64,000 nt of DNA from Halobacillus shinanisalinarum (GCF_022919835.1 NZ_CP095074.1:1364001-1428000), one strand, 5' to 3'; positions 1-8,528 are shown, counted from the stretch's first letter. Made by a program: numbers and translations. The notes: a model not told the origin generated them from the sequence alone.

Positions 1-225
1 CTTGGCTATATTCTCGCCCTTATCATGGTTGTACGAGAGAGTTTGTATGGGATTATCTGATCTCGGCTCACTCTCCGTCGTTTCTTTTTCCTTCGCTTGA
101 ACTGATTTAGTTGAGGTGGAAGACTCAATCTCAGATACTGATTGTGTTCCTTGCCACCACAAGAAAGCATTCCATCCCGCAAAAGAAAGACCAATCAATA
201 TGAGTGCCATTGCTACATACTTCAT
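1..225 (-). CDS. class D sortase, N-terminal part (runs off window)
   Basis: The first 75 codons of a protein whose 3' end lies beyond base 1. It opens with a hydrophobic anchor (MKYVAMALILIGLSFAGWNAF), followed by a Ser/Thr/Glu/Lys-rich linker, and the visible part ends in KGENIAK. That matches the G-x-x-I-x-x-L strand that starts the catalytic domain of class D (YhcS-like) sortases. The catalytic His, Cys and Arg are outside the window. The neighbouring gene encodes an LPxTG-type protein on the same strand, as with yhcR/yhcS of Bacillus subtilis, which supports the call. The family assignment rests on N-terminal layout and context only. Confidence 0.6.
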   Translation of the reverse strand, partial: MKYVAMALILIGLSFAGWNAFLWWQGTQSVSEIESSTSTKSVQAKEKETTESEPRSDNPIQTLSYNHDKGENIAK

Positions 226-370
226 GTGTTCACCAACTTTTTGGAGTTATAAAAAACAGGAAGTTACACCTATCCATATACTACCTATATATTACCATCA
301 ATAATCAACCGAAACATTAGAATAATCAAACTTCATCCTCGTCTTAAAGTCTTCACTTAAATCAATATAA

Positions 371-399
371 AATAAAAGGGTAGGCATATGCGCCCACCC
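371..399 (-). terminator. intrinsic terminator after the excalibur gene
   Basis: Hairpin GGGT-A-GGC ... GCC-C-ACCC followed on the minus strand by CTTTTATTTT. It lies just downstream of the LPxTG protein gene and separates it from the sortase gene. Confidence 0.65.
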
Positions 400-424
400 A
401 GGAAAGGATGATTTTATTAATATA

Positions 425-1069
425 TTATTGGTAACGCTTACGAATCGCGAAAAGTGATCCACCTAAAACAACAAGTGCTAATCCAAATAATGTGTATGTA
501 GCATATGAAGTAGATGTGTTTGGAAGCTCTCCGCCTTGTTCTTGATCGCTACTATCTGTTCCAGCAGTGGTATCGTCTTGTTGAGTGGTTCCCTCTTCTG
601 AAGTACCTTGCTCGCCAGATTGCTCAGAAACATCGGAACCGTCTTCTTCACATGGGATTCCATCCTTGTCTCGATCTAGGCGATGCGGGTCGTTGTCCTT
701 GGAATAACCATTCTTTTCCCAAAAATTCTGTGCTTCTTGCTGTGTGGCAAAATGTTTACAGTCCTTATCGCTAACTGGAGCAGCTTCTTCTGCCGACTCC
801 TCATTTTCTGGAGTGTCCTCTGTGTCAGCTGGGCTGTCAGTACCATCTGGAAGACTTTCACATACGAGACCATCATCGTCATTCCCCTCTAACTGGTGGG
901 GGTCATTGTCATTAGTGTACCCATTTTCATCCCAAAAACTTTGGGCCTCTTGTTGTGTATCAAAGTCACTACAATTCTTAGTGTCAGCTGCATAGGCCAC
1001 ATTTAATGTAGAAAATCCACCAATTGTTAAAACAAAGGCAAAAATCCCTGCTATTAATTTCTTCATCAT
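425..1069 (-). CDS. cell-wall anchored protein with two excalibur domains and an LPNTS sorting signal
   Basis: A 214-residue secreted protein. Residues 1-28 form a Sec signal peptide ending in AYA-A. Two excalibur calcium-binding-like repeats follow, about residues 33-70 and 104-141; each starts with Cys, contains FWxxNGY and ND-x-DPH, and closes with an Asp-rich DxDGxxC loop. A Ser/Glu/Gln/Thr-rich spacer leads to LPNTS (182-186), a hydrophobic segment and the basic tail RKRYQ, the classic sortase signal. The adjacent class D sortase gene is the likely anchoring enzyme. Excalibur domains occur on extracellular nucleases and other surface proteins, but no enzymatic domain is present here, so the function beyond wall display is unknown. 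Confidence 0.85.
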   Translation of the reverse strand: MMKKLIAGIFAFVLTIGGFSTLNVAYAADTKNCSDFDTQQEAQSFWDENGYTNDNDPHQLEGNDDDGLVCESLPDGTDSPADTEDTPENEESAEEAAPVSDKDCKHFATQQEAQNFWEKNGYSKDNDPHRLDRDKDGIPCEEDGSDVSEQSGEQGTSEEGTTQQDDTTAGTDSSDQEQGGELPNTSTSYATYTLFGLALVVLGGSLFAIRKRYQ

Positions 1070-1344
1070 TAAAATATATACCCCTTTTTTTAGAAAATCA
1101 TCCCTTCCAAAGAATATATTTCCTATACCACAAGAATAAACTAGATTACTTTACATGTAAACCCTAAAAATAGTTTATTAGTCTCATAGAAAAAGCGTTT
1201 TTCTATAGGGAAAAAGATAATTATCTACTATAAAAGAGGGGATAAGACAAACTTTTACGTGTTTTACAAATTGGGATTAGATAAAAGTCCTCTACTTAAA
1301 GTCCCCGTACACAAGCGTTAATGATCGTTCATCTAAACTATCAT

Positions 1345-1373
1345 TTGACTAACTATACCTATTCATGTATTCT
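1345..1373 (+). promoter_or_regulatory. sigma-A promoter of the nucleoside salvage operon
   Basis: TTGACT and TATTCT separated by exactly 17 bases, upstream of the ribokinase gene. It is the best promoter match in the 478-base gap before that gene and would start transcription near 1380. The rest of the gap (1070-1340) shows no supported gene. Confidence 0.55.
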
Positions 1374-1381
1374 ACCAAATA

Positions 1382-1403
1382 GGTTACAACCATAGTGGTA
1401 ACC
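1382..1403. promoter_or_regulatory. palindromic operator overlapping the ribokinase transcription start
   Basis: A 22-base imperfect palindrome with outer half sites GGTTAC and GTAACC and nearly symmetric centre. It begins about nine bases after the -10 box, so a bound repressor would block initiation or early elongation. No regulator gene is adjacent, so the cognate protein is unknown. Confidence 0.5.
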
Positions 1404-1547
1404 ATAACTATATGTTTTTGTTAACGAAATAGTGAGGTTCAGTATTAATAATAGCGAACGACTGAAATGGAATGTAACCAAGAATTGAAACCGATTGCTG
1501 ATAAAGATAATATGAAACCGAGAACATCTACAAAGGAGGACTTCTCC

Positions 1548-2486
1548 ATGAAAGAGCCAAATATCTTAGTTGTTGGCAGTTTGAATATGGATATTGTTAT
1601 CGAGGCAGATCGTGCACCCTTAGCAGGCGAAACAATCATGGGCCAACACTCCAGTTTTATTCCCGGTGGAAAAGGAGCTAATCAAGCCGTAGCTTTAGCA
1701 AAACTCGGCGCCCAGACTACGTTGCTTGGCGCGGTAGGAAACGACCCTTTTGGTACCAGTCTCTTACGTTCGCTCAAAGATAACGGAGTAGAAACTGGCC
1801 AAATAAAAAAAGTCGATCATGCCCCGACAGGAATTGCATCTATCCTGTTAGCTGAAGGCGACAATCGGATCGTTGTGGTGCCAGGTGCCAATGATGATTG
1901 TCTTCCCGAGGATATAAGAGAGCACGAAGACCTTATTGAAAAAGCAGATCTGGTCCTCCTTCAGCTGGAAATCCCGCTTGACACGGTGATAACTACGGCT
2001 AAGATTGCAAAAAAATTCGGCAAGACTGTTATTTTAAACCCCGCTCCTGCACGCTCATTGCCCGAGGAATTATTACAAAATGTTGATTACATAACTCCAA
2101 ATCACTCTGAGTTAGGTATTCTATCAAAGATGGACCAAGAGGGCTTTGATTTGAACAGAGCGATGGAGATATTACAGAGATCCGGCGTGGACAATGTGAT
2201 TACCACCTTAGGATCGGAAGGGGCGACTTATAAAAGTCAGGAATCAGCTGTAAAAACAGCCCCTGCCTATCAAGTTCCTGTTGTCGATACTACAGGGGCA
2301 GGCGATGCCTTTAATGCCGGTCTTAGCTACGCTATTGGTATGGATAAGGATATTTCTGAAGCGGTAAGCTTTGCAAGTAAAGTGTCTGCTTTGTCTGTTA
2401 CAAAGTTTGGTGCACAAGCCGGAATGCCTGATAGGAAAGCAGTTGAAGCGTTTGACACGCCCCCACTCAACAAAGATGGTAACTGA
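1548..2486 (+). CDS. rbsK: ribokinase
   Basis: PfkB-family kinase of 312 residues that phosphorylates D-ribose to ribose-5-phosphate with ATP. Diagnostic motifs are the substrate loop GGKGANQA (residues 40-47) and the anion-hole / catalytic-base motif DTTGAGDAFNAG, with Asp253 as base. The open frame extends 27 codons further upstream, but the ATG at 1548 is preceded by AAAGGAGG at ideal spacing and by the normal ribokinase N-terminus. It is followed after 52 bases by a nucleoside hydrolase gene. The pair would turn ribonucleosides into free base plus ribose-5-phosphate. No ribose ABC transporter is present, which favours nucleoside-derived ribose as substrate. Confidence 0.92.
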   Translation: MKEPNILVVGSLNMDIVIEADRAPLAGETIMGQHSSFIPGGKGANQAVALAKLGAQTTLLGAVGNDPFGTSLLRSLKDNGVETGQIKKVDHAPTGIASILLAEGDNRIVVVPGANDDCLPEDIREHEDLIEKADLVLLQLEIPLDTVITTAKIAKKFGKTVILNPAPARSLPEELLQNVDYITPNHSELGILSKMDQEGFDLNRAMEILQRSGVDNVITTLGSEGATYKSQESAVKTAPAYQVPVVDTTGAGDAFNAGLSYAIGMDKDISEAVSFASKVSALSVTKFGAQAGMPDRKAVEAFDTPPLNKDGN

Positions 2487-2538
2487 TTTACTGATTAAAT
2501 AATTATGCAGAGATTATTATTTTGGAGAGGTGACAACA

Positions 2539-3462
2539 ATGGAACACGTTATTTTAGATGTCGATACGGGGATTGATGATGCACTGGCGATTGCGTATGC
2601 TGTCCATTCCCCTGAATTGAATATACTAGGAATCACCACGAGCTTTGGAAATGTTTCAGAAAAAGAGGCGACCCGAAATACACTCCAAGTTCTTGATGTG
2701 CTGAATGTTGAAAGCGAGATCCTAGTGATTCCAGGAGCAGATAAACCATTAGCTGGTACCCATATAAAAGCAAAAGCTACCAGCATCCACGGAGAAGACG
2801 GGCTTGGCAACAGTGGCTTACCACTTCCGGAACGCAAGCCATTACCGTCTGAAGCAGCCGACTTCATCATAGAACAAGTCAAACAACATCCACACCAGGT
2901 CACTGTTATAGCTGTGGGACCCCAGACCAATATTGCGACGGCGATTAAAAAGGATCCCGACATTGTCAACCTTGCCAAACGTGTTGTCATCATGGGCGGT
3001 GCCGTTACCGTTCCGGGAAATGTCACACCCCACGCAGAGGCAAATATATACGCCGACCCAGAAGCGGCTTCTGTTTTGTTTAAATCAGGCATGCCCGTGA
3101 CACTCGTTGGTCTTGATGTGACCATGCAGACGCTACTAAGTTCAGAGCAAGTGAGCAAATGGAGTAACGTTAAATCGGCTTATAACGAATTTTTGCAAAC
3201 CATCTGCAACTATTATATCGACGCCTATCATCAATTTGATTCCTCTTTAGGTGGTTGTGCCTTGCATGATCCGCTGGCTGTTGGGGTTCTGATCGATCCA
3301 TCGTTTGTAAAAACTGTACCAATGCACGTTGAGGTTGACTTAGAACGGGGAGAGTCATTAGGGAATACTCATGAGGTTAAACAAGGAATGCGGAACGTCG
3401 ATGTTTGTCTTGAAATCGATGTGGACCGGTTTGTATCCCATTTTTTGCAAAGAATTACCTGA
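2539..3462 (+). CDS. inosine-uridine preferring nucleoside hydrolase
   Basis: A 307-residue member of the IunH/RihB family, which hydrolyses the N-glycosidic bond of ribonucleosides to base and ribose. The N-terminal calcium-binding motif DVDTGIDDA (Asp7, Asp9, Asp13, Asp14) is intact, and the late His-Asp pair in LHDPLAV (His243, Asp244) supplies the usual active-site histidine and last metal ligand. GGAGAGG directly precedes, so the ATG at 2539 is preferred to an in-frame GTG at 2530 that overlaps the binding site. It is the second gene after ribokinase and ends at a strong terminator. Confidence 0.9.
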   Translation: MEHVILDVDTGIDDALAIAYAVHSPELNILGITTSFGNVSEKEATRNTLQVLDVLNVESEILVIPGADKPLAGTHIKAKATSIHGEDGLGNSGLPLPERKPLPSEAADFIIEQVKQHPHQVTVIAVGPQTNIATAIKKDPDIVNLAKRVVIMGGAVTVPGNVTPHAEANIYADPEAASVLFKSGMPVTLVGLDVTMQTLLSSEQVSKWSNVKSAYNEFLQTICNYYIDAYHQFDSSLGGCALHDPLAVGVLIDPSFVKTVPMHVEVDLERGESLGNTHEVKQGMRNVDVCLEIDVDRFVSHFLQRIT

Positions 3463-3553
3463 AGGTCAGACATTATTATAAATGACTTGTTACTATTTCA
3501 TTATCGTTGAAATAAAGATGAGTGTTTGTCAATCCTTAAAGAAAGCCATATGT

Positions 3554-3593
3554 AACACGTCTTGACCACTGTGGATCAAGACGTGTTTTTTAT
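3554..3593 (+). terminator. intrinsic terminator of the salvage operon
   Basis: A 12-bp perfect stem (AACACGTCTTGA with TCAAGACGTGTT), whose loop can pair further, followed by a run of T. It lies 90 bases after the nucleoside hydrolase gene. Confidence 0.9.
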
Positions 3594-3853
3594 ATTCTCT
3601 TCACTGGGAAGGGTCACAATTAAAAGGAGATAAATTTTTTAGTATAAAGTTTTTCCTAATTAGGGATCTCATGAAACCATCCACCTTAAACCTGATCTAT
3701 ACACCTGGTGAAGCAGAGAGAGACGCCTCACCGCAGTAGCGCTTTTAACACCTGTGTGCTCAAAAGAATATTTAATACAAAACATTTCTAAAAGTACTTT
3801 TACCTCCTTTATATGATCCGTAACAGTTTCAATTGACGAAAAATTCAGTTATA

Positions 3854-3883
3854 TTGATAAACAAGAATGTCTTAAATTATACT
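3854..3883 (+). promoter_or_regulatory. sigma-A-like promoter before the HEIG-motif gene
   Basis: TTGATA and TATACT spaced by 18 bases, about 30 bases before the possible starts of the following gene. The stretch 3594-3853 is AT-rich and I see no gene in it. Confidence 0.45.
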
Positions 3884-3909
3884 GAATGAAATAAGTACTT
3901 GAAAGGATA

Positions 3910-4344
3910 GTGATTAATGGGATGCTATACATATGGAATATCGAGAAGATAATTAAAAGCACCTTACAAGAGCATAATTTAGATATAGATTTTGTATCTA
4001 ACAACAATCTAACTGCACCTATGAGTTATAACGTATCGACAAATACTATAAACTTTCATTATCTTCAAGTTAACGGTTATATGAGTAAAATTAGAATTAA
4101 GGAGACTGATGAAGACTTCGTTAAAATTATTCTTTATCATGAGATTGGTTATTATTTAACTTTTAAGAAACACAAACATGATTTAAAGACTTTAATGTAT
4201 GGGGAAGAAGAAGAAATAGCAAATCTAAAATCAATAATAGAAACTAATGCTTGGGAATATGGGAGAACATTGGTACCTGAACAGCTATTGGAGTCCTATG
4301 ACAAAGTACGAGAAGAGGATGGGATGCTAATAAGAGGCTTATAA
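3910..4344 (+). CDS. uncharacterised protein with a degenerate metallopeptidase-like HEIG motif
   Basis: A 144-residue AT-rich, charged protein with no signal peptide or membrane segment. The central KIILYHEIGYYLTF resembles the HExxH helix of ImmA/IrrE-type zinc peptidases, but the second His is replaced by Tyr, so a canonical zinc site is doubtful. A Glu-rich region and ETNAWEYGRTLVPEQLL follow, the latter like the EExANxFA third-ligand helix of that family. A GTG at 3910 lies only three bases after AAGGA, and an ATG at 3922 would give 140 residues; neither spacing is ideal. There is no partner repressor or prophage gene next to it. The family link is inferred from motif layout and is weak. 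Confidence 0.55.
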   Translation: MINGMLYIWNIEKIIKSTLQEHNLDIDFVSNNNLTAPMSYNVSTNTINFHYLQVNGYMSKIRIKETDEDFVKIILYHEIGYYLTFKKHKHDLKTLMYGEEEEIANLKSIIETNAWEYGRTLVPEQLLESYDKVREEDGMLIRGL

Positions 4345-4785
4345 ATGACTATTATCCTAACTGTATTAGAATGTTGGAAAATATCCTCTATAGTATAAAA
4401 GAACAACCCACTAATGCGATCGGATCGTTAAACCTACATTATACTGAAGTACAGAGCGTATCAATGAGTCCCCTGAAAATACACGATTGCAATCCTATGT
4501 AGAATAACTACACAACTTGAATTAGCTGTTAATGCGAAAGAATAAGTTCATGTTCTTAAAAAACAAGCCCGGCCGCCGCCATAAAAAGTAACACTTGAAG
4601 CAAGTGAAGTCAGACAATGTTGTAGTTGTAAAGAAAGGAAAAAATGATGCGAAAGGGTAAAAAGCCCTGCACCGAACAGTTTAGCGGGGTTAGTTATTAC
4701 TAAAATACTGTATTATGTTCACAAGGCCTCCTTGTTTTATTATAATGAAATGGATATTCATGGATTTTCTTGTTATGTATTTAAA
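4345..4785. other. intergenic stretch without a supported gene
   Basis: About 440 bases with short broken frames only. A weak stem (AGCCCTGC with GCGGGGTT near 4660-4695) is visible, but its T-run is poor in both directions. No coding relic could be named. Confidence 0.4.
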
Positions 4786-4988
4786 GTGTGTGTTCAAAAA
4801 GCTGACGAATGAGAATGTCGACAAAGATCGTCACATCCTGTGACAAAGTCGACACGAGCACGTTCCTTGTGCGTCGCAAGGAGTTCGAGGCGCGAAGGTT
4901 TAAGGACCTTTCATACGTGAGGACCGGAAAAAAACCGAGCAACGACCACATTCGCCTTTTATCATTTGGTGACTTTTTGAACATCCTC
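4786..4988. repeat. MITE-like repeat, copy A
   Basis: About 203 bases bounded by perfect 10-base terminal inverted repeats, GTTCAAAAAG (4792-4801) and CTTTTTGAAC (4973-4982). A second copy in the same orientation lies at 57431-57613. Shared blocks include the CGAATGAGAA start, a CACGAGCACGTTCCTTGTGCGT core and an ACCGAGCAACGA tail. Copy A carries about 30 extra bases next to a GTCGAC motif that occurs twice, as if part had been duplicated. It encodes no transposase; open frames across it are incidental. Confidence 0.75.
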
Positions 4989-5050
4989 TTAAACAAGAAA
5001 TTATACATACAACTGTGCACCTACCTACCATACTTAGGGGGCTTAACTTA

Positions 5051-5974
5051 ATGAAACATAAGAAAAAAATAATGGCACTTACTATCGGAATATCGTTACT
5101 GATCGGAGGTTGTGGTGTGAGCGAATCAAATAATGACCAAAATGGTGACAGCAACTCAGCTGAAGAAACACAAAAAGGAAGTACATACGTAAGCGTCCAA
5201 GATTACAAAGGGCAAGGCTACGATCTTAATGGTGGTGAAGAGACAGATAAGATTGCCGAAGCTCATCGTGAAGAGGTTGACAAGGCTGTCGAAGAGTTCT
5301 TTCTAAACGAATATAAAACAGAGGTAACCGTTCATAACCTGATAGGCGCGAAAGACGGAGCTACTGTGTTCGTTGAATCCAAAGGCGCCCCTCATTTTTA
5401 CACCTATGCCATTATTCCAATAAAGAATGAGCAACCCTTATTAGACGGAGTATGGTCCCAGGAAGGCCAGGTGGAACAAGCGATCCAAACAGGCCTTTAT
5501 CGAATAGTTAATGAAGAGGCGTTTAACCAGTTAGACAAATACCTTGAAAACTTAGTACGAAATAAACCTGTCGTAGGTAAAACCGAGGAAGCAATAGAAA
5601 ATACCGGGGCTGTCGGCCTTATGACTCCTTATTATTATGCAGACGTTGCCGGTGATTCCTTGAAGCATTTATATGAAGCTTATATGGATAATCCTCAAAT
5701 CACAAACGAAGAACTTCAGAGTGTTTATCAACCGGATACCGTTGAGCCGGAAAAGATATTTATTACTATACAATTATTTATGGAAAAAAAACAAGTGCAG
5801 CCAGACAAAAAGTTATTTGAAGAGATTTGTAAACATATAGAAGAGGCGGCAGATTTCCCAAGTGGATCATATGGGATTTTCTTAAATGACAATAAGATAT
5901 CTAAGTCGTCAGGTAAGGGAAGCAAAGATAACACGTTAGAAAAAGGATTAGTCGACCCAATAATCAAAAAATAG
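5051..5974 (+). CDS. DUF1672 family lipoprotein
   Basis: A 307-residue lipoprotein. The signal peptide MKHKKKIMALTIGISLLIGG ends in a lipobox with Cys21. The mature part begins with a low-complexity Asn/Ser/Glu spacer and then VSVQDYKGQGYDLNGGEE, the hallmark of DUF1672 proteins of Bacillus and Staphylococcus. The frame opens 12 codons earlier, but only the ATG at 5051 gives a lipoprotein signal and sits after an AGGGGG site. It is followed 15 bases later by a large lipase-like gene; a DUF1672 lipoprotein next to a large soluble partner is an arrangement I recall from staphylococci. The biochemical role of DUF1672 is unknown to me. Confidence 0.85.
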   Translation: MKHKKKIMALTIGISLLIGGCGVSESNNDQNGDSNSAEETQKGSTYVSVQDYKGQGYDLNGGEETDKIAEAHREEVDKAVEEFFLNEYKTEVTVHNLIGAKDGATVFVESKGAPHFYTYAIIPIKNEQPLLDGVWSQEGQVEQAIQTGLYRIVNEEAFNQLDKYLENLVRNKPVVGKTEEAIENTGAVGLMTPYYYADVAGDSLKHLYEAYMDNPQITNEELQSVYQPDTVEPEKIFITIQLFMEKKQVQPDKKLFEEICKHIEEAADFPSGSYGIFLNDNKISKSSGKGSKDNTLEKGLVDPIIKK

Positions 5975-5989
5975 GGGGTGAAAAGTAAA

Positions 5990-8095
5990 ATGGGTGTATC
6001 AACATCTACATCAGAAGATATGATAAAACCTGTTACTAGTGATAGAGATTTAGTTGAATTATCAGGTTACAGTGCCTATTTAAAACATGAGTTGCGTAGT
6101 ACCCTTACCGTTAATGGAAAAGATTTCGTTGTCAAAGATGTAAATTACGATGACCCCACGGGTATGGACGCTATAACCGTTCAAAACATAGAAACCAAAG
6201 AATATACCATCGTCTACACAGGAACTGGAGATAAACAAGATGTTATCACCGACGCCAAACTGCTCGGTGACATCCCTCCTGTCCAACTCGAACACGCCGT
6301 AGATTATTATAACGAGATGGATGAGAAATACGGGATTAGTTCCGTAAGTGGAAACTCATTAGCAGGGGCTTATACAAATACAGTGGCGATCAAAAATCCT
6401 GACGTAAAGGCAGTTAACTTAAACCCTGCCCTATTGCCTGAAGGGATGGTGGACCCTAACAAGACATACGACAACATCACCAATTATTTTAGCAAGTATG
6501 ACGTCCTCACCAAGACAGAAGTATCTTTAAATCTAGGAGATCGAATTCCCGGCAAACACTACGAAATTAATAATGGCGTACCTGAGTTTTCACACCTTCC
6601 CACAAACCATACGGGCTATAAAAAAACAACAGGGATCTCAAGTGGAGGCGAGGGACAGTTTTACACAATTGGTGTTAAGGGCCAGCCTGGTTTCGGGAAA
6701 ATTTATATGGCAGCAGACGAACACATTGTGACGAGTATTTGGTCGGGAATGCCTCTTTATGGCGGGGGACAGACTGAACGCATCGACATTAATCCAGAAA
6801 ACCTTCATTTGCTGGCAACCGCTCTAGAAGACCGTGTGATCCATAAAGTAAGTTTAGTTCAAGACTACTTAGGTAACTCTACTGATATTGTGGAACATGA
6901 AGGAAATCATTTTACTACACGTGTCAGTCAACTGCAAGAAATATTTAAAGATGCTTTTGAAGCGACGATCGGCGATCCGTTATTTAACGGCATTGCAACA
7001 TCAGGTTACATCCTCCAGACCCACATTGATGGACTTATTAGCCTACTGCACGTTGCGGAAGAACAGTGCAGATTCCTAAATGGCATCTTGAACTCTCCCC
7101 CAGCCGAACTGCTCGAGCATATAGCCTCCACGAATGTCAGCGTTGAAAGTTTGTTTGGCGAAGCCAGAAGTTATTTATACAGCCTAAAAGACAAAGTCAG
7201 TGAACTAACCAGTGCGACAGGACATATCATTACCGACAAAATCCCCGAATTGTTTGAAGGTGGAAAAGAGCTATTTATTGATGCCGTTGTTGGCGAATTG
7301 CAGGCTCATTATCAAATTATTGACGGGAATAAGGATAAGGTCCTGCATCAATTAACAGAATATCAAAGACAGGTTCACGACATCGCTTCAGCTTTTGAAA
7401 GCGAGGACCAAGGTCTAGGGCAGGCTATTGAGGGGAAAACGGGGGGAATTGAAGGGGGAGTCAAGGTCCAGCCAACGAATGTTTACACCATTGCGGAATC
7501 TCCATATATGTTAGAAAGAATGCGCATGAAGGATATCCACCTGGATGCAGCGTTTGGAGCTTTCGCTGGTTCAACCCATGGTATTTTATTTCCCATATTC
7601 AATGGATTGAAATGGTTTCTCACCATTATCGAAAATACATTAGAAATTTTATCTAGCACTGTTAAAGGAGCAACCAAATTGCTCCTCCATGGAAGTTTGC
7701 CTGGGACTTTGATTAGCATTTTTACCGACTTTGATGATAAAGTGAAAAGCAGTGTCGCAAGCACATTGCAGCCACTTGACGAAGTTGCCGCCAACATTGA
7801 GGGAATCAGAAAAGGCGTTGACAGTCTCATGATCCGTTACCCCGTATTATTAACGAATTTAAAGCCTTACGTAGACAATGCTCTCTTCCATGACTCAGGG
7901 TATCAGAATGTGCACCTTTATAATGTTGCAGCCATGTCTATTATCGAAGAAATGGAATTGCTTTTCACAGACATTGTCCACCAATTATCCGATCATAAAG
8001 CAGATGCTGTTGTTGCCCTAAGAAAAGTATCTGAGAGTGTGTTAGGGAATATGAATCTACTAAATCAGCAAGTCAACCGCGGAACGATGAGCTAA
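5990..8095 (+). CDS. large lipase-like protein with a long helical C-terminal region
   Basis: A 701-residue protein without signal peptide. The first 250 residues look like an alpha/beta-hydrolase related to class 3 lipases: a strand TIVYTGTGD, helix QLEHAVDYYNEM and a nucleophile-elbow-like SGNSLAGAY with Ser123 (GxSxxG). The rest is mainly amphipathic helix, with a hydrophobic stretch about residues 525-590. It resembles the large 'SA1320-type' / DUF6792-like proteins of Firmicutes, but I am not certain of the family name. An in-frame GTG lies at 5978 inside AGGGGGTG, which is better read as the ribosome binding site, so the ATG at 5990 was chosen. It shares an operon with the DUF1672 lipoprotein and ends at a terminator. 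Confidence 0.75.
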   Translation: MGVSTSTSEDMIKPVTSDRDLVELSGYSAYLKHELRSTLTVNGKDFVVKDVNYDDPTGMDAITVQNIETKEYTIVYTGTGDKQDVITDAKLLGDIPPVQLEHAVDYYNEMDEKYGISSVSGNSLAGAYTNTVAIKNPDVKAVNLNPALLPEGMVDPNKTYDNITNYFSKYDVLTKTEVSLNLGDRIPGKHYEINNGVPEFSHLPTNHTGYKKTTGISSGGEGQFYTIGVKGQPGFGKIYMAADEHIVTSIWSGMPLYGGGQTERIDINPENLHLLATALEDRVIHKVSLVQDYLGNSTDIVEHEGNHFTTRVSQLQEIFKDAFEATIGDPLFNGIATSGYILQTHIDGLISLLHVAEEQCRFLNGILNSPPAELLEHIASTNVSVESLFGEARSYLYSLKDKVSELTSATGHIITDKIPELFEGGKELFIDAVVGELQAHYQIIDGNKDKVLHQLTEYQRQVHDIASAFESEDQGLGQAIEGKTGGIEGGVKVQPTNVYTIAESPYMLERMRMKDIHLDAAFGAFAGSTHGILFPIFNGLKWFLTIIENTLEILSSTVKGATKLLLHGSLPGTLISIFTDFDDKVKSSVASTLQPLDEVAANIEGIRKGVDSLMIRYPVLLTNLKPYVDNALFHDSGYQNVHLYNVAAMSIIEEMELLFTDIVHQLSDHKADAVVALRKVSESVLGNMNLLNQQVNRGTMS

Positions 8096-8121
8096 TCTTT
8101 TGGAGGCTAACTCCAATAAAT

Positions 8122-8165
8122 AAAAAACAAAGCCAAAGGAGATGTAAACTCCGGCTTTGTTTTTT
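8122..8165 (+). terminator. intrinsic terminator after the lipase-like gene
   Basis: Two stacked stems, ACAAAGCC/GGCTTTGT enclosing GGAG/CTCC, followed by TTTTTT. It starts 27 bases after the stop codon. Confidence 0.9.
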
Positions 8166-8262
8166 AACTACCCTGACTCGTTCCCTAAACACGGCACGCC
8201 CCCCCATTGCTCCTCTACTAATTTTCCTACCGTAATTTTCACTCCCTCTCCTGACCTTCCTA

Positions 8263-8340
8263 TCAGAAATTTTTAGCCAGTGATAGCCTGATAGCCAGCA
8301 CTATAAATGTAAATGGATTAACATTTTTGTTTTTTTTCAT
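8263..8340 (-). CDS. possible 25-residue membrane peptide
   Basis: A very short frame, MKKNKNVNPFTFIVLAIRLS followed by LAKNF, preceded by an excellent ribosome binding site (AAAGGAGGG, 7-8 bases before ATG). The peptide has a basic N-terminus and one hydrophobic segment. It could be a true small membrane peptide or the intact start of a truncated gene. It lies in a 497-base gap (8096-8592) that otherwise holds only terminators. Confidence 0.35.
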   Translation of the reverse strand: MKKNKNVNPFTFIVLAIRLSLAKNF

Positions 8341-8528
8341 CTTACATCCCTCCTTTTTTTCCCTATTCTGATTAATATAAAGATAGCATCTTATTTAAAG
8401 CCTTTAAATCTTTGTGTTAGGAAAGGTGACATGGAATTTTAAAATGTGTTTCAAAATATAACCTTTTTCCTCAAGCTGAATGAGGTGTGAGCCCAAGTGA
8501 CTCTCACCATTGAGGGAAATACAGGCAA

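Noticed and set aside
1467..1547. 27-codon N-terminal extension of ribokinase
   Set aside because: It lacks similarity to ribokinases, and the AAAGGAGG site points to the ATG at 1548.
4809..5051. Frames spanning the MITE-like repeat on both strands
   Set aside because: They lie within the repeat, differ between copies and lack ribosome binding sites.
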